Assembly: GCF_027744825.2 (NCBI RefSeq)
Contig: NC_071340.1
Location: 1,557,501 to 1,621,500, forward strand
DNA: 64,000 bases
Reading direction: 5' to 3'
DNA from: Synchiropus splendidus
Taxonomy: Eukaryota; Chordata; Actinopteri; Syngnathiformes; Callionymidae
The translations under genes and the position numbers were made by a program. The notes under the pieces were generated by a model. That model was not told the DNA's origin, did no database searches, and saw only the letters and a program-made list of their open reading frames with translations. Shown one piece after another: positions 1 to 10,033 of the stretch (position 1 is the stretch's first letter; the number at the start of each line of letters is the position of its first letter).

Positions 1-377
1 CCATAACTTTGCAGGGAAGCTTCAGAACATGAAATTTTAATCTCCCACTATAGCAGAAAAGGTCTTTCTAGTAGTTGCACATCAAATCTAAGCTGTCGAA
101 AGTGTTTTTCCAAATTTATCAACATTTTTATGTTTTGGCGTTTCGAAATCGACCTTATCTCCGGCAGAAAACGCGTTTTCTGCATTGTGCCATAACTTTG
201 CAGGGAAGCTTCAGAACATGAAAATTTAACCTCCCACTATAGCAGAAAAGGTCATTCTAGTAGTTGCACATCAAATCTAAGCTGTCTTGAAGTGTTTTTC
301 TAAAGTTATCAACATTTTTATGTTTGGCGTTCCGGAACCCACCTTATCTCAGCCTGAAAACGCGTTTTACATATTTT

Positions 378-1882
378 GCCATAACTTTGCAGGGAAGCTT
401 CAGAACATGAAATTTTAACATCCCACTATAGCAGAAAGGGTCTTTCTAGTAGTTGCACATCAAATCTAAGCTGTCTGAAGTGTTTTTCCAAAGTTATCAA
501 CATTTTTATGTTTGGCGTTCCGGAATCGACCTTATCTCAGGCTGCAAACGCGTTTTCTGCATTGTGCCATAACTTTGCAGGGAAGCTTCAGAATATGAAA
601 TTTTCACCTCCCACTATAGCAGAATGGGTCTTTCTAGTAGTTGCACATCAAATCTTAGCTGTCTGGAGTGTTTTTCCAAAGTTCTCAACATTTTTATGTT
701 TGGCGTTTTGAAATCAACCGCATCTCAGGCTGAAAACGCGTTTTACGCATTGTGCCATAACTTTGCAGGGAAGCTTCAGAACATGAAATTTTAATCTCCC
801 ACTATAGCAGAAAGGGTCTTTCTAGTAGTTGCACATCAAATCTAAGCTGTCGAAAGTGTTTTTCCAAATTTATCAACATTTTTATGTTTGGCGTTTCGAA
901 ATCGACCTTATCTCCGTCAGAAAACGCGTTTTCTGCATTGTGCCATAACTTTGCAGGGAAGCTTCAGAACATGAAATTTTAACCTCCCACTATAGCAGAA
1001 AAGGTCATTCTCGTAGTTGCACATCAAATCTAAGCTGTCTTGAAGTGTCTTTCTAAAGTTATCAACATTTTTATGTTTGGCGTTCCGGAACCCACCTTAA
1101 CTCAGCCTGAAAACGCGTTTTACATATTTTGCCATAACTTTGCAGGGAAGCTTCAGAACATGAAATTTTAACCTCCCACTATAGCAGAATGGGTCTTTCT
1201 AGTAGTTGCACATCAAATCTAAGCTGTCTGAAGTGTTTTTCCAAAGTTCTCAACATTTTTATGTTTGGCGTTCCGGAATCAACCTTATCTCAAACTGAAA
1301 ACGCCTTTTCTGCATTGTGCCATAACTTTGCAGGGAAGCTTCAGAACATGAAATTTTCACCTCCCACTATAGCAGAAAGGGTCTTTCTAGTACTTGCATA
1401 TCAAATCTAAGCTGTCTGAAGTGTTATTCCGAAGTTATTAACATTTTTATGTTTGGCGTTCCGGAATTGACCTTATGTGAGGCTGAACACGAGTTTTCTG
1501 CAATGTGCCATAACTTTGCAGCGAAGCTTCAGAACATGAAAATTTCACCTCCCACTATAGCAGAATGGGTCTTTCAAGTAGGTGCATATCAAATCGAAGC
1601 TGTTTGAAGTGTTTTTCCAAAGTTATCAATACTTGTATGTTTGGCGTTCCGGAATCGACCTTATCTCAGGCTGAAAACACGATTTACGCATTCTGCCATA
1701 ACTTTGCAGGGAAGCTTCAGAACATGAAATTTTCATATCCCACTATAGCAGAAAGGGTCTTTCTAGTCGTTGCACATCAAATCTAAGCTGTCGAAAGTGT
1801 TTTTCCAAATTTATCAACATTTTTATGTTTGGCGTTTCGAAATCGACCTTATCTCCGTCAGAAAACGCGTTTTCTGCATTGT
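378..1882 (+). repeat. 8-monomer higher-order repeat, copy 1 (1,505 bp)
   Basis: Eight consecutive monomers (8 x 188 + 1) recur at an offset of exactly 1,505 bp in the next block. The offset holds from the GCCATAAC at 378/1883 to about 1597/3102, where GTGCATATC versus GTGCACATC and a changed GAAGCTGT context mark the end. Upstream of 378 the two copies differ clearly (TTCCGGAACCC against TTTCGAAATCG), so the left boundary is sharp. The extra base comes from one TGTCTTGAAG monomer. Confidence 0.85.
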
Positions 1883-3102
1883 GCCATAACTTTGCAGGGA
1901 AGCTTCAGAACATGAAATTTTAACATCCCACTATAGCAGAAAGGGTCTTTCTAGTAGTTGCACATCAAATCTAAGCTGTCTGAAGTGTTTTTCCAAAGTT
2001 ATCAACATTTTTATGTTTGGCGTTCCGGAATCGACCTTATCTCAGGCTGCAAACGCGTTTTCTGCATTGTGCCATAACTTTGCAGGGAAGCTTCAGAATA
2101 TGAAATTTTCACCTCCCACTATAGCAGAATGGGTCTTTCTAGTAGTTGCACATCAAATCTTAGCTGTCTGGAGTGTTTTTCCAAAGTTCTCAACATTTTT
2201 ATCTTTGGCGTTTTGAAATCAACCGCATCTCAGGCTGAAAACGCGTTTTACGCATTGTGCCATAACTTTGCAGGGAAGCTTCAGAACATGAAATTTTAAT
2301 CTCCCACTATAGCAGAAAGGGTCTTTCTAGTAGTTGCACATCAAATCTAAGCTGTCGAAAGTGTTTTTCCAAATTTATCAACATTTTTATGTTTGGCGTT
2401 TCGAAATCGACCTTATCTCCGTCAGAAAACGCGTTTTCTGCATTGTGCCATAACTTTGCAGGGAAGCTTCAGAACATGAAATTTTAACCTCCCACTATAG
2501 CAGAAAAGGTCATTCTCGTAGTTGCACATCAAATCTAAGCTGCCTTGAAGTGTCTTTCTAAAGTTATCAACATTTTTATGTTTGGCGTTCCGGAACCCAC
2601 CTTAACTCAGCCTGAAAACGCGTTTTACATATTTTGCCATAACTTTGCAGGGAAGCTTCAGAACATGAAATTTTAACCTCCCACTATAGCAGAATGGGTC
2701 TTTCTAGTAGTTGCACATCAAATCTAAGCTGTCTGAAGTGTTTTTCCAAAGTTCTCAACATTTTTATGTTTGGCGTTCCGGAATCAACCTTATCTCAAAC
2801 TGAAAACGCCTTTTCTGCATTGTGCCATAACTTTGCAGGGAAGCTTCAGAACATGAAATTTTCACCTCCCACTATAGCAGAAAGGGTCTTTCTAGTACTT
2901 GCATATCAAATCTAAGCTGTCTGAAGTGTTATTCCGAAGTTATTAACATTTTTATGTTTGGCGTTCCGGAATTGACCTTATGTGAGGCTGAACACGAGTT
3001 TTCTGCAATGTGCCATAACTTTGCAGCGAAGCTTCAGAACATGAAAATTTCACCTCCCACTATAGCAGAATGGGTCTTTCTAGTAGGTGCACATCAAATC
3101 GA
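1883..3102 (+). repeat. 8-monomer higher-order repeat, partial copy 2
   Basis: This is the second, truncated copy of the 1,505-bp unit, about 1.2 kb long. By eye it differs from copy 1 at only a few bases, for example ATGTTTGGC to ATCTTTGGC near 2202 and TGTCTTGAAG to TGCCTTGAAG near 2543. It breaks off inside a monomer at about 3102 and continues with a different monomer type, which suggests unequal exchange within a monomer. Confidence 0.82.
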
Positions 3103-4072
3103 AGCTGTCTTGAAGTGTTTTTCTAAAGTTATCAACATTTTTATGTTTGGTGTTCCGGAACCCACCTTATCTCAGCCTGAAAACGCGTTTTACATATTTT
3201 GCCATAACTTTGCAGGGAAGCTTCAGAACATGAAATTTTAACCTCCCACTATAGCAGAATGGGTCTTTCTAGTAGTTGCACATCAAATCTAAGCTGTCTG
3301 AAGTGTTTTTCCAAAGTTCTCAACATTTTTATGTTTGGCGTTTTGAAATCAACCTCATCTCAGGCTGAAAACGCGTTTTACCCATTGTGCCATAACTTTG
3401 CAGGGAAGCTTCAGAACATGAAATTTTAATCTCCCACTATAGCAGAAAGGGTCTTTCTAGTGGTTGCACATCAAATCTAAGCTGTCGAAAGTGTTTTTCC
3501 AAATTTATCAACATTTTTATGTTTGGCGTTTCGAAATCGACCTTATCTCCGGCAGAAAACGCGTTTTCTGCATTGTGCCATAACTTTGCAGGGAAGCTTC
3601 GGAACATGAAATTTTAACCTCCCACTATAGCAGAAAAGGTCATTCTAGTAGTTGCACATCAAATCTAAGCTGTATTGAAGTGTTTTTCTAAAGTTATCAA
3701 CATTTTTATGTTTGGCGTTCCGGAACCCACCTTATCTCAGCCTGAAAACGCGTTTTACATATTTTGCCATAACTTTGCAGGGAAGCTTCAGAACATGAAA
3801 TTTTAACATCCCACTATAGCAGAAAGGGTCTTTCTAGTAGTTGCACATCAAATCTAAGCTGTCTGAAGTGTTTTTCCAAAGTTATCAACATTCTTATGTT
3901 TGGCGTTCCGGAATCAACCTTATCTCAGGCTGAAAACACGTTTTACGCATTGTGCCATAACTTTGCAGGGAAGCTTCAGAATATGAAATTTTAACCTCCC
4001 ACTATAGCAGAATGGGTCTTTCTAGTAGTTGCACATCAAATATAAGCTGTCTGAAGTGTTTTTCCAAAGTTC

Positions 4073-6144
4073 TCAACATTTTTATGTTTGGCGTTTTGAA
4101 ATCAACCTCATCTCAGGCTGAAAACGCGGTTTACGCATTGTGCCATAACTCTGCAGGGAAGCTTCAGAATATGAAATTTTAACCTCCCACTATAGCAGAA
4201 TGGGTCTTTCTAGTCGTTGCACATCAAATCTTAGCTGTCTGGAGTGTTTTTCCAAAGTTCTCAACATTTTTATGTTTGGCGTTTTGAAATCAACCGCATC
4301 TCAGGCTGAAAACGCGTTTTACGCATTGTGCCATAACTTTGCAGGGAAGCTTCAGAACATGAAATTTTAATCTCCCACTATAGCAGAAAGGGTCTTTCTA
4401 GTAGTTGCACATCAAATCTAAGCTGTCAAAAGTGTTTTTCCAAATTTATCAACATTTTTATGTTTGGCGTTTCGAAATCGACCTTATCTCCGTCAGAAAA
4501 CGCGTTTTCTGCATTGTGCCATAACTTTGCAGGGAAGCTTCAGAACATGAAATTTTAACCTCCCACTATAGCAGAAAAGGTCATTCTCGTAGTTGCACAT
4601 CAAATGTAAGCTGTCTTGAAGTGTTTTTCTAAAGTTATCAACATTTTTATGTTTGGCGTTCTGGAACCCACCTTATCTCAGCCTGAAAACGCCTTTTACA
4701 TATTTTGCCATAACTTTGCAGGGAAGCTTCAGAACATGAAATTTTAACCTCCCACTATAGCAGAATGGGTCTTTCTAGTAGTTGCACATCAAATCTAAGC
4801 TGTCTGAAGTGTTTTTCCAAAGTTCTCAACATTTTTATGTTTGGCGTTCCGGAATCAACCTTATCTCAAACTGAAAACGCCTTTTCTGCATTGTGCCATA
4901 ACTTTGCAGGGAAGCTTCAGAACATGAAATTTTCACCTCCCACTATAGCAGAAAGGGTCTTTCTAGTACTTGCATATCAAATCTAAGCTGTCTGAAGTGT
5001 TATTCCGAAGTTATTAACATTTTTATGTTTGGCGTTCCGGAATTGACCTTATGTGAGGCTGAACATGAGTTTTCTGCAATGTGCCATAACTTTGCAGCGA
5101 AGCTTAAGAACATGAAAATTTCACCTCCCACTATAGCAGAATGGGTCTTTCTAGTAGGTGCACATCAAATCGAAGCTGTTTGAAGTGTTTTTCCAAAGTT
5201 ATCAATACTTGTATGTTTGGCGTTCCGGAATCGACCTTATCTCAGGCTGAAAACGCCTTTTACATATTTTGCCATAACTTTGCAGGGAAGCTTCAGAACA
5301 TGAAATTTTAATCTCCCACTATAGCAGAAAAGGTCTTTCTAGTAGTTGCACATCAAATCTAAGCTGTCGAAAGTGTTTTTCCAAATTTATCAACATTTTT
5401 ATGTTTTGGCGTTCCGGAACCCACCTTATCTCAGCCTGAAAACGCGTTTTACATATTTTGCCATAACTTTGCAGGGAAGTTTCAGAACATGAAATTTTAA
5501 CATCCCACTATAGCAGAAAGGGTCTTTCTCGTAGTTGCACATCAAATCTAAGCTGTCTGAAGTGTTTTTCCAAAGTTATCAACATTCTTATGTTTGGCGG
5601 TCCGGAATCAACCTTATCTCAGGCTGAAAACGGGTTTTACGCATTGTGCCATAACTTTGCAGGGAAGCTTCAGAATATGAAATTTTAACCTCCCACTATA
5701 GCAGAATGGGTCTTTCTAGTAGTTCCACATCAAATCTAAGCTGTCTTGAAGTGTTTTTCTAAAGTTATCAACATTTTTATGTTTGGCGTTCCGGAACCCA
5801 CCTTATCGCAGCCTGAAAACGCGTTTTACATATTTTGCCATAACTTTGCAGGGAAGCTTCAGAACATGAAATTTTAACCTCCCAAAATAGCAGAATGGGT
5901 CTGTCTAGTAGTTGCACATCAAATCTAAGCTGTCGGAAGTGTTTTTCCAAAGTTATCAACATTTTTATGTTTGGCGTTCTGGAACCCACCTTATCTCAGG
6001 CTGAAAACGCGTTTTCTGCATTGTGCCATAACTTTGCAGGGAGACTTCAGAACATCAAATTTTCTCCTCCCACGATCGCAGAAAGGGTATTTCTGGTAGT
6101 TGCACATCAAATCTAAGTTGTCTGAAGTGTTTTTTCCAAAGTCA
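4073..6144 (+). repeat. 11-monomer higher-order repeat, copy 1 (2,072 bp)
   Basis: This block is repeated immediately downstream at an offset of 2,072 bp (11 x 188 + 4). Shared private variants include AACGCGGTTTACG with CATAACTCTGCAGGG (4128/6200), GTGTTATTCC with GTTATTAAC and a TGTGAGGCTGAACA block (5000/7072), and GTTTTGGCG (5404/7476). The last 210 bp (5935-6144) is a monomer type foreign to this zone and is listed separately. Confidence 0.83.
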
Positions 6145-6165
6145 TCAACATTTTTATGTTTGGCG
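5935..6165 (+). repeat. Displaced monomer matching the 43-47 kb higher-order repeat
   Basis: The segment carries three rare linked variants: AACATCAAATTTTCTCC, CCCACGATCGCAG and GTGTTTTTTCCAAAGTCATC. Reading base by base it matches 43994-44224 throughout, and 46067-46297 shares the same variants. Inside 1-12 kb it occurs only here, at the junction between two copies of the 2,072-bp unit. The upstream side (GGGTCTGTCTAG) does not match the distant copy, so the match starts near the CTAAGCTGTC shared by most monomers. I infer transfer by gene conversion or non-allelic exchange. Confidence 0.8.
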
Positions 6166-8006
6166 TTTTGAAATCAACCTCATCTCAGGCTGAAAACGCG
6201 GTTTACGCATTGTGCCATAACTCTGCAGGGAAGCTTCAGAATATGAAATTTTAACCTCCCACTATAGCAGAATGGGTCTTTCTAGTCGTTGCACATCAAA
6301 TCTTAGCTGTCTGGAGTGTTTTTCCAAAGTTCTCAACATTTTTATGTTTGGCGTTTTGAAATCAACCGCATCTCAGGCTGAAAACGCGTTTTACGCATTG
6401 TGCCATAACTTTGCAGGGAAGCTTCAGAACATGAAATTTTAATCTCCCACTATAGCAGAAAGGGTCTTTCTAGTAGTTGCACATCAAATCTAAGCTGTCA
6501 AAAGTGTTTTTCCAAATTTATCAACATTTTTATGTTTGGCGTTTCGAAATCGACCTTATCTCCGTCAGAAAACGCGTTTTCTGCATTGTGCCATAACTTT
6601 GCAGGGAAGCTTCAGAACATGAAATTTTAACCTCCCACTATAGCAGAAAAGGTCATTCTCGTAGTTGCACATCAAATGTAAGCTGTCTTGAAGTGTTTTT
6701 CTAAAGTTATCAACATTTTTATGTTTGGCGTTCTGGAACCCACCTTATCTCAGCCTGAAAACGCCTTTTACATATTTTGCCATAACTTTGCAGGGAAGCT
6801 TCAGAACATGAAATTTTAACCTCCCACTATAGCAGAATGGGTCTTTCTAGTAGTTGCACATCAAATCTAAGCTGTCTGAAGTGTTTTTCCAAAGTTCTCA
6901 ACATTTTTATGTTTGGCGTTCCGGAATCAACCTTATCTCAAACTGAAAACGCCTTTTCTGCATTGTGCCATAACTTTGCAGGGAAGCTTCAGAACATGAA
7001 ATTTTCACCTCCCACTATAGCAGAAAGGGTCTTTCTAGTACTTGCATATCAAATCTAAGCTGTCTGAAGTGTTATTCCGAAGTTATTAACATTTTTATGT
7101 TTGGCGTTCCGGAATTGACCTTATGTGAGGCTGAACACGAGTTTTCTGCAATGTGCCATAACTTTGCAGCGAAGCTTAAGAACATGAAAATTTCACCTCC
7201 CACTATAGCAGAATGGGTCTTTCTAGTAGGTGCACATCAAATCGAAGCTGTTTGAAGTGTTTTTCCAAAGTTATCAATACTTGTATGTTTGGCGTTCCGG
7301 AATCGACCTTATCTCAGGCTGAAAACGCCTTTTACATATTTTGCCATAACTTTGCAGGGAAGCTTCAGAACATGAAATTTTAATCTCCCACTATAGCAGA
7401 AAAGGTCTTTCTAGTAGTTGCACATCAAATCTAAGCTGTCGAAAGTGTTTTTCCAAATTTATCAACATTTTTATGTTTTGGCGTTCCGGAACCCACCTTA
7501 TCTCAGCCTGAAAACGCGTTTTACATATTTTGCCATAACTTTGCAGGGAAGTTTCAGAACATGAAATTTTAACATCCCACTATAGCAGAAAGGGTCTTTC
7601 TCGTAGTTGCACATCAAATCTAAGCTGTCTGAAGTGTTTTTCCAAAGTTATCAACATTCTTATGTTTGGCGGTCCGGAATCAACCTTATCTCAGGCTGAA
7701 AACGGGTTTTACGCATTGTGCCATAACTTTGCAGGGAAGCTTCAGAATATGAAATTTTAACCTCCCACTATAGCAGAATGGGTCTTTCTAGTAGTTCCAC
7801 ATCAAATCTAAGCTGTCTTGAAGTGTTTTTCTAAAGTTATCAACATTTTTATGTTTGGCGTTCCGGAACCCACCTTATCGCAGCCTGAAAACGCGTTTTA
7901 CATATTTTGCCATAACTTTGCAGGGAAGCTTCAGAACATGAAATTTTAACCTCCCAATATAGCAGAATGGGTCTGTCTAGTAGTTGCACATCAAATCTAA
8001 GCTGTC
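6145..8006 (+). repeat. 11-monomer higher-order repeat, partial copy 2
   Basis: This is the truncated second copy of the 2,072-bp unit, about 1.86 kb. It stays almost identical to 4073-5934; one visible difference is CCCAAAATAG at 5881 against CCCAATATAG at 7953. It ends where copy 1 enters the displaced monomer (TGTCGGAAG at 5931 against TGTCTGAAG at 8003). From about 7944 to 8330 the sequence instead follows 3236-3622 at an offset of 4,708 bp. Confidence 0.82.
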
Positions 8007-8325
8007 TGAAGTGTTTTTCCAAAGTTCTCAACATTTTTATGTTTGGCGTTTTGAAATCAACCTCATCTCAGGCTGAAAACGCGTTTTACCCATTGTGCCA
8101 TAACTTTGCAGGGAAGCTTCAGAACATGAAATTTTAATCTCCCACTATAGCTGAAAGGGTCTTTCTAGTGGTTGCACATCAAATCTAAGCTGTCGAAAGT
8201 GTTTTTCCAAATTTATCAACATTTTTATGTTTGGCGTTTCGAAATCGACCTTATCTCCGGCAGAAAACGCGTTTTCTGCATTGTGCCATAACTTTGCAGG
8301 GAAGCTTCAGAACATGAAATTTTAA

Positions 8326-8330
8326 CCTCC
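8326..8330 (+). repeat. Target-site duplication, left copy (CCTCC)
   Basis: The satellite reads TTTTAACCTCC up to 8330 and then changes abruptly to unrelated DNA. The same CCTCC stands at the right edge of the insert (10029-10033), and normal monomers have only one CCTCC in this context. A 5-bp duplication is typical of several LTR-retroelement groups. Confidence 0.93.
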
Positions 8331-8535
8331 TGTCGTCGGGTTTAGGTTTTCAAGGTCTTGTGTACAAGGCGATTAGCTATAACATAAGCCGTCCCTAGTT
8401 CCGAGCACACTACCTCCCTTTGCCTCTCTGGTAAAGGGCCCCTCGGTTGGTCAACTCAGTCAGCCTCTTGTTGCGGACACGGTTCTAAGACTATAATAAG
8501 CATATCAACTATACCTTATTATATTAGTGAGTAGT

Positions 8536-8590
8536 GTCGGCGCTTCACTGAGCGGGTTATTTAATTAGCCCGACCTGTTAAAAAACAGGT
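8536..8590. other. Cluster of short inverted repeats in the LTR
   Basis: Three stems lie close together: GTCGG (8536-8540) with CCGAC (8570-8574), an inner CGCT/AGCG (8541-8554), and a compact ACCTGTT-AAAA-AACAGGT hairpin (8573-8590) with a perfect 7-bp stem and 4-nt loop. The first and third overlap by two bases, so they would compete. In minus-strand LTR orientation these would fall near the 3' end (U5 side). A function is not demonstrated. Confidence 0.5.
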
Positions 8591-8910
8591 TCTTGACCTT
8601 ACAATGCTACACCTCTTACCGTAGTCTCTTTACTTAACTTCGTTTAGGGACTCATGATCGGATCCTAAATCCATTCCTTTCAAATAACATTTTCCCCATA
8701 AATGCCTAAAACTACCACCTAATCATTGACACAATAATTCAGGATGGAATAATGCTACCATGTGAGACACTCATTAAATGTGCAACAGGAGGAAATCAAA
8801 CAATAACTCACCTATAACCCAATTGATGGTAGTAGGTAGGAGCCAGTTGATTCTTTAGTAGTCAGGGATCAACGCCGTTGTGCCTTTTCAGTACTTAATT
8901 CGTACTCAAT

Positions 8911-8916
8911 TTTATT
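8911..8916 (-). promoter_or_regulatory. Possible LTR polyadenylation signal (AATAAA, minus strand)
   Basis: TTTATT on the + strand reads AATAAA on the minus strand. It lies about 570 bp downstream of the minus-strand TATA box, the order expected if R ends just beyond it. The region is A/T-rich and several AATAAA motifs also occur on the + strand (8953, 8992, 9314, 9349), so chance occurrence is quite possible. Confidence 0.3.
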
Positions 8917-9076
8917 TTGTTTTTTGTCACAAAAATGTTTCTTCAAAAAATTAATAAAAGAATAGTAAAAACAGCAAAGTCAACCAAAAACAATAAAATC
9001 CATAAACTCAAGGGTATTGCCAGACGGTGATACCCAACAATATCAAAAGTACCGCCAGACGCTGGTACTAGTACAT

Positions 9077-9320
9077 ATACTTCAAAAACCATATAATCAA
9101 AAATACTTCAAAAACCGTATAATTAAAAATACTTCAAAACCATATAATCAAAAATACTTCAATAACCGTGTAATTAAAAATACTTCAAAACCATATAATC
9201 AAAAATACTTCAATAACCGTATAATTAAAAATACTTCAAAACCATATAATCAAAAATACTTCAAAGACCGTATAATTAAAAATACTTCAAATTCATATAA
9301 TCAAAAATACTTCAATAAAA
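9077..9320. repeat. Minisatellite inside the LTR, 51-bp unit made of 26 + 25 bp halves
   Basis: The motif ATACTTCA recurs at 9077, 9103, 9129, 9154, 9180, 9205, 9231, 9256, 9282 and 9307. The first two spacings are 26 bp and the rest alternate 25 and 26. The halves alternate between a CCATATAATC type and a CCGTATAATT type, so the true repeat is a 51-bp dimer. Since 51 is divisible by three, a frame at 9017-9328 stays open with a 17-residue peptide repeat; I regard that as a by-product of the repeat, not a gene. Confidence 0.9.
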
Positions 9321-9486
9321 AGGATTAATTCAAAAATAGTAAGAGAGAAATAAAAGATGAGTTAAAATCAAATGGTCCGAGAGCAAACAGCAAGAGCACC
9401 GTCCCAAGATAAGATAAAAACTTACGGCGGACAAACGCGGGCGAAGATCCAAAAAGAGCAAGAACTCAGGGTCACATCTCCGAGCG

Positions 9487-9494
9487 CTTATATA
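9487..9494 (-). promoter_or_regulatory. Candidate LTR TATA box (TATATAAG, minus strand)
   Basis: On the minus strand the context is GGCTATATAAGCGC, an exact match to the TATAWAAR consensus with G/C flanks. The + strand reading, TATATAGC, is a poorer match. If used, transcription would start near 9455-9465 and run leftward through the minisatellite. The call rests on motif and context only. Confidence 0.45.
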
Positions 9495-9895
9495 GCCACA
9501 CACGGCTTTGAAGACATACCGACATCCGTTTTCTCACGCCAAGCCAATTAGTCATATCTATAACTTATCTTGTTTTTTCTCCAGGTGGCCTTTTGAAGTC
9601 CTTCCCTCAAAAGGATTCATGTTCGGTGATAGATCATATTAGTGTCAATTGCGTCAGCACTTACATCATTTTTTACGTCACTGATGCCCGGTTCACCATA
9701 TTAGGTCAGTACATCCACTCCATTTTGTCAGCACGTGCGCACAAGTTCAAACTAAGTTCAAGACGGCCACTTTCTCATGACTTCAAACGAGCGCGCCTTC
9801 AAGGTCATTTTCAGATCCAAGCACACAGCTGTTCGTGAGTTCAAACGCGCATGATCAAAAGCATACAGGTTCACAAAAGTTCGAAACATTAAACA

Positions 9896-9989
9896 ATTAA
9901 TGATAAAAAATCAGAAACAATATCAAATATTATTTAGCAGGTCCATTAATGATAAAAACAGAAACAATATCAAATATTATTTAGCAGGT
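9896..9989. repeat. Tandem direct repeat of about 46 bp in the LTR
   Basis: Copy 1 (9896-9942, 47 bp) and copy 2 (9945-9989, 45 bp) both run from ATTAATGATAAAAA to TATTTAGCAGGT. They differ by a 2-bp indel (AAAAAATCAG against AAAAACAG). In the minus orientation this pair sits about 400-500 bp upstream of the TATA box, the position where U3 repeats act as enhancers in some LTRs. An enhancer role is inference. Confidence 0.85.
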
Positions 9990-10028
9990 TTTGATTATAA
10001 TATTTTCGAACTTCCAGTGTATACAACA

Positions 10029-10033
10029 CCTCC
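10029..10033 (+). repeat. Target-site duplication, right copy (CCTCC)
   Basis: CCTCC directly follows the ACAACA end of the LTR and leads straight into CCACTATAGCAGAAAAGGTC of a normal monomer. It is identical to the left copy at 8326-8330. The uninterrupted site is visible in the paralogous copy at 3618-3622. Confidence 0.93.

Larger units (their letters stand above)
1..8330 (+). repeat. 188-bp satellite array, left arm (subfamily rich in TTTTAA monomers)
   Basis: The stretch is a continuous head-to-tail array of a 188-bp monomer. The anchor CCCACTATAG recurs at 43, 233, 422, 610, 798, 986, 1175, 1363, 1551, 1739, 1927 and 2115, that is every 188 bp with 1-2 bp indels. One recurrent indel is an extra T in TGTCTTGAAG. 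Most monomers here end in GAAATTTTAACCTCC or GAAATTTTAACATCC, and the diagnostic block alternates among TTCCGGAACCC, TTTTGAAATCAACC, TTTCGAAATCGACC and TTCCGGAATC. Two HORs lie inside (8-mer and 11-mer, listed separately). No open frame rises above what the monomer itself gives. The first monomer is cut by the window edge. The array is interrupted at 8330 by an LTR insertion and resumes at 10029. Confidence 0.97.
8331..10028 (-). mobile_element. Solo long terminal repeat of an LTR retroelement (1,698 bp)
   Basis: The insert begins TGTCGTCGGG and ends TATACAACA on the + strand, giving TGT...ACA ends; TGTCGT and the complement of ACAACA agree at 5 of 6 bases. Perfect 5-bp CCTCC duplications flank it, and the satellite resumes in exact phase. 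I see no gag, pol or env open frame, no primer-binding site, no polypurine tract and no internal pair of LTRs, so it is best read as a solo LTR left by LTR-LTR recombination. The minus orientation is a tentative choice: a TATATAAG box (9487-9494) and an AATAAA (8911-8916) lie in correct order on the minus strand, and a direct repeat at 9896-9989 would then sit in U3. The family is not recognised. A non-autonomous element with TG...CA ends is a less likely alternative. Confidence 0.85.

Noticed and set aside
508..711. Open frames of 60-112 codons throughout the array with similar peptides (for example starting MFGVPESTLSQ)
   Set aside because: They are the same monomer read repeatedly. Stops appear or vanish with single-base variants (TTTTAA/TTTTCA), the 188-bp period changes frame each unit, and no known domain is recognised.
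8338..8346. GGGTTTAGG, resembling a telomere repeat
   Set aside because: It is a single occurrence at the LTR edge, not a tandem run.
9017..9328. 103-codon frame with a 17-residue repeat inside the LTR
   Set aside because: It is the translation of the 51-bp minisatellite, which keeps frame because 51 is a multiple of three. The composition (N, K, I, Y) is that of A/T-rich repeat DNA.
9488..9495. TATA box on the + strand of the LTR
   Set aside because: The + strand reading TATATAGC departs from TATAWAAR, while the minus strand gives TATATAAG exactly. It is not excluded, only less likely.
9593..9838. 81-codon frame in the LTR
   Set aside because: It resembles no family I recognise, lies on the strand opposite the likely LTR transcript, and is of a length expected by chance.
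8331..10028. Complete non-autonomous or coding transposon, or an rRNA or tRNA fragment, instead of a solo LTR
   Set aside because: There are no terminal inverted repeats beyond a few bases, no internal LTR pair, no coding domain, and no rRNA or tRNA-like segment recognised. TG...CA with a 5-bp duplication fits an LTR best.
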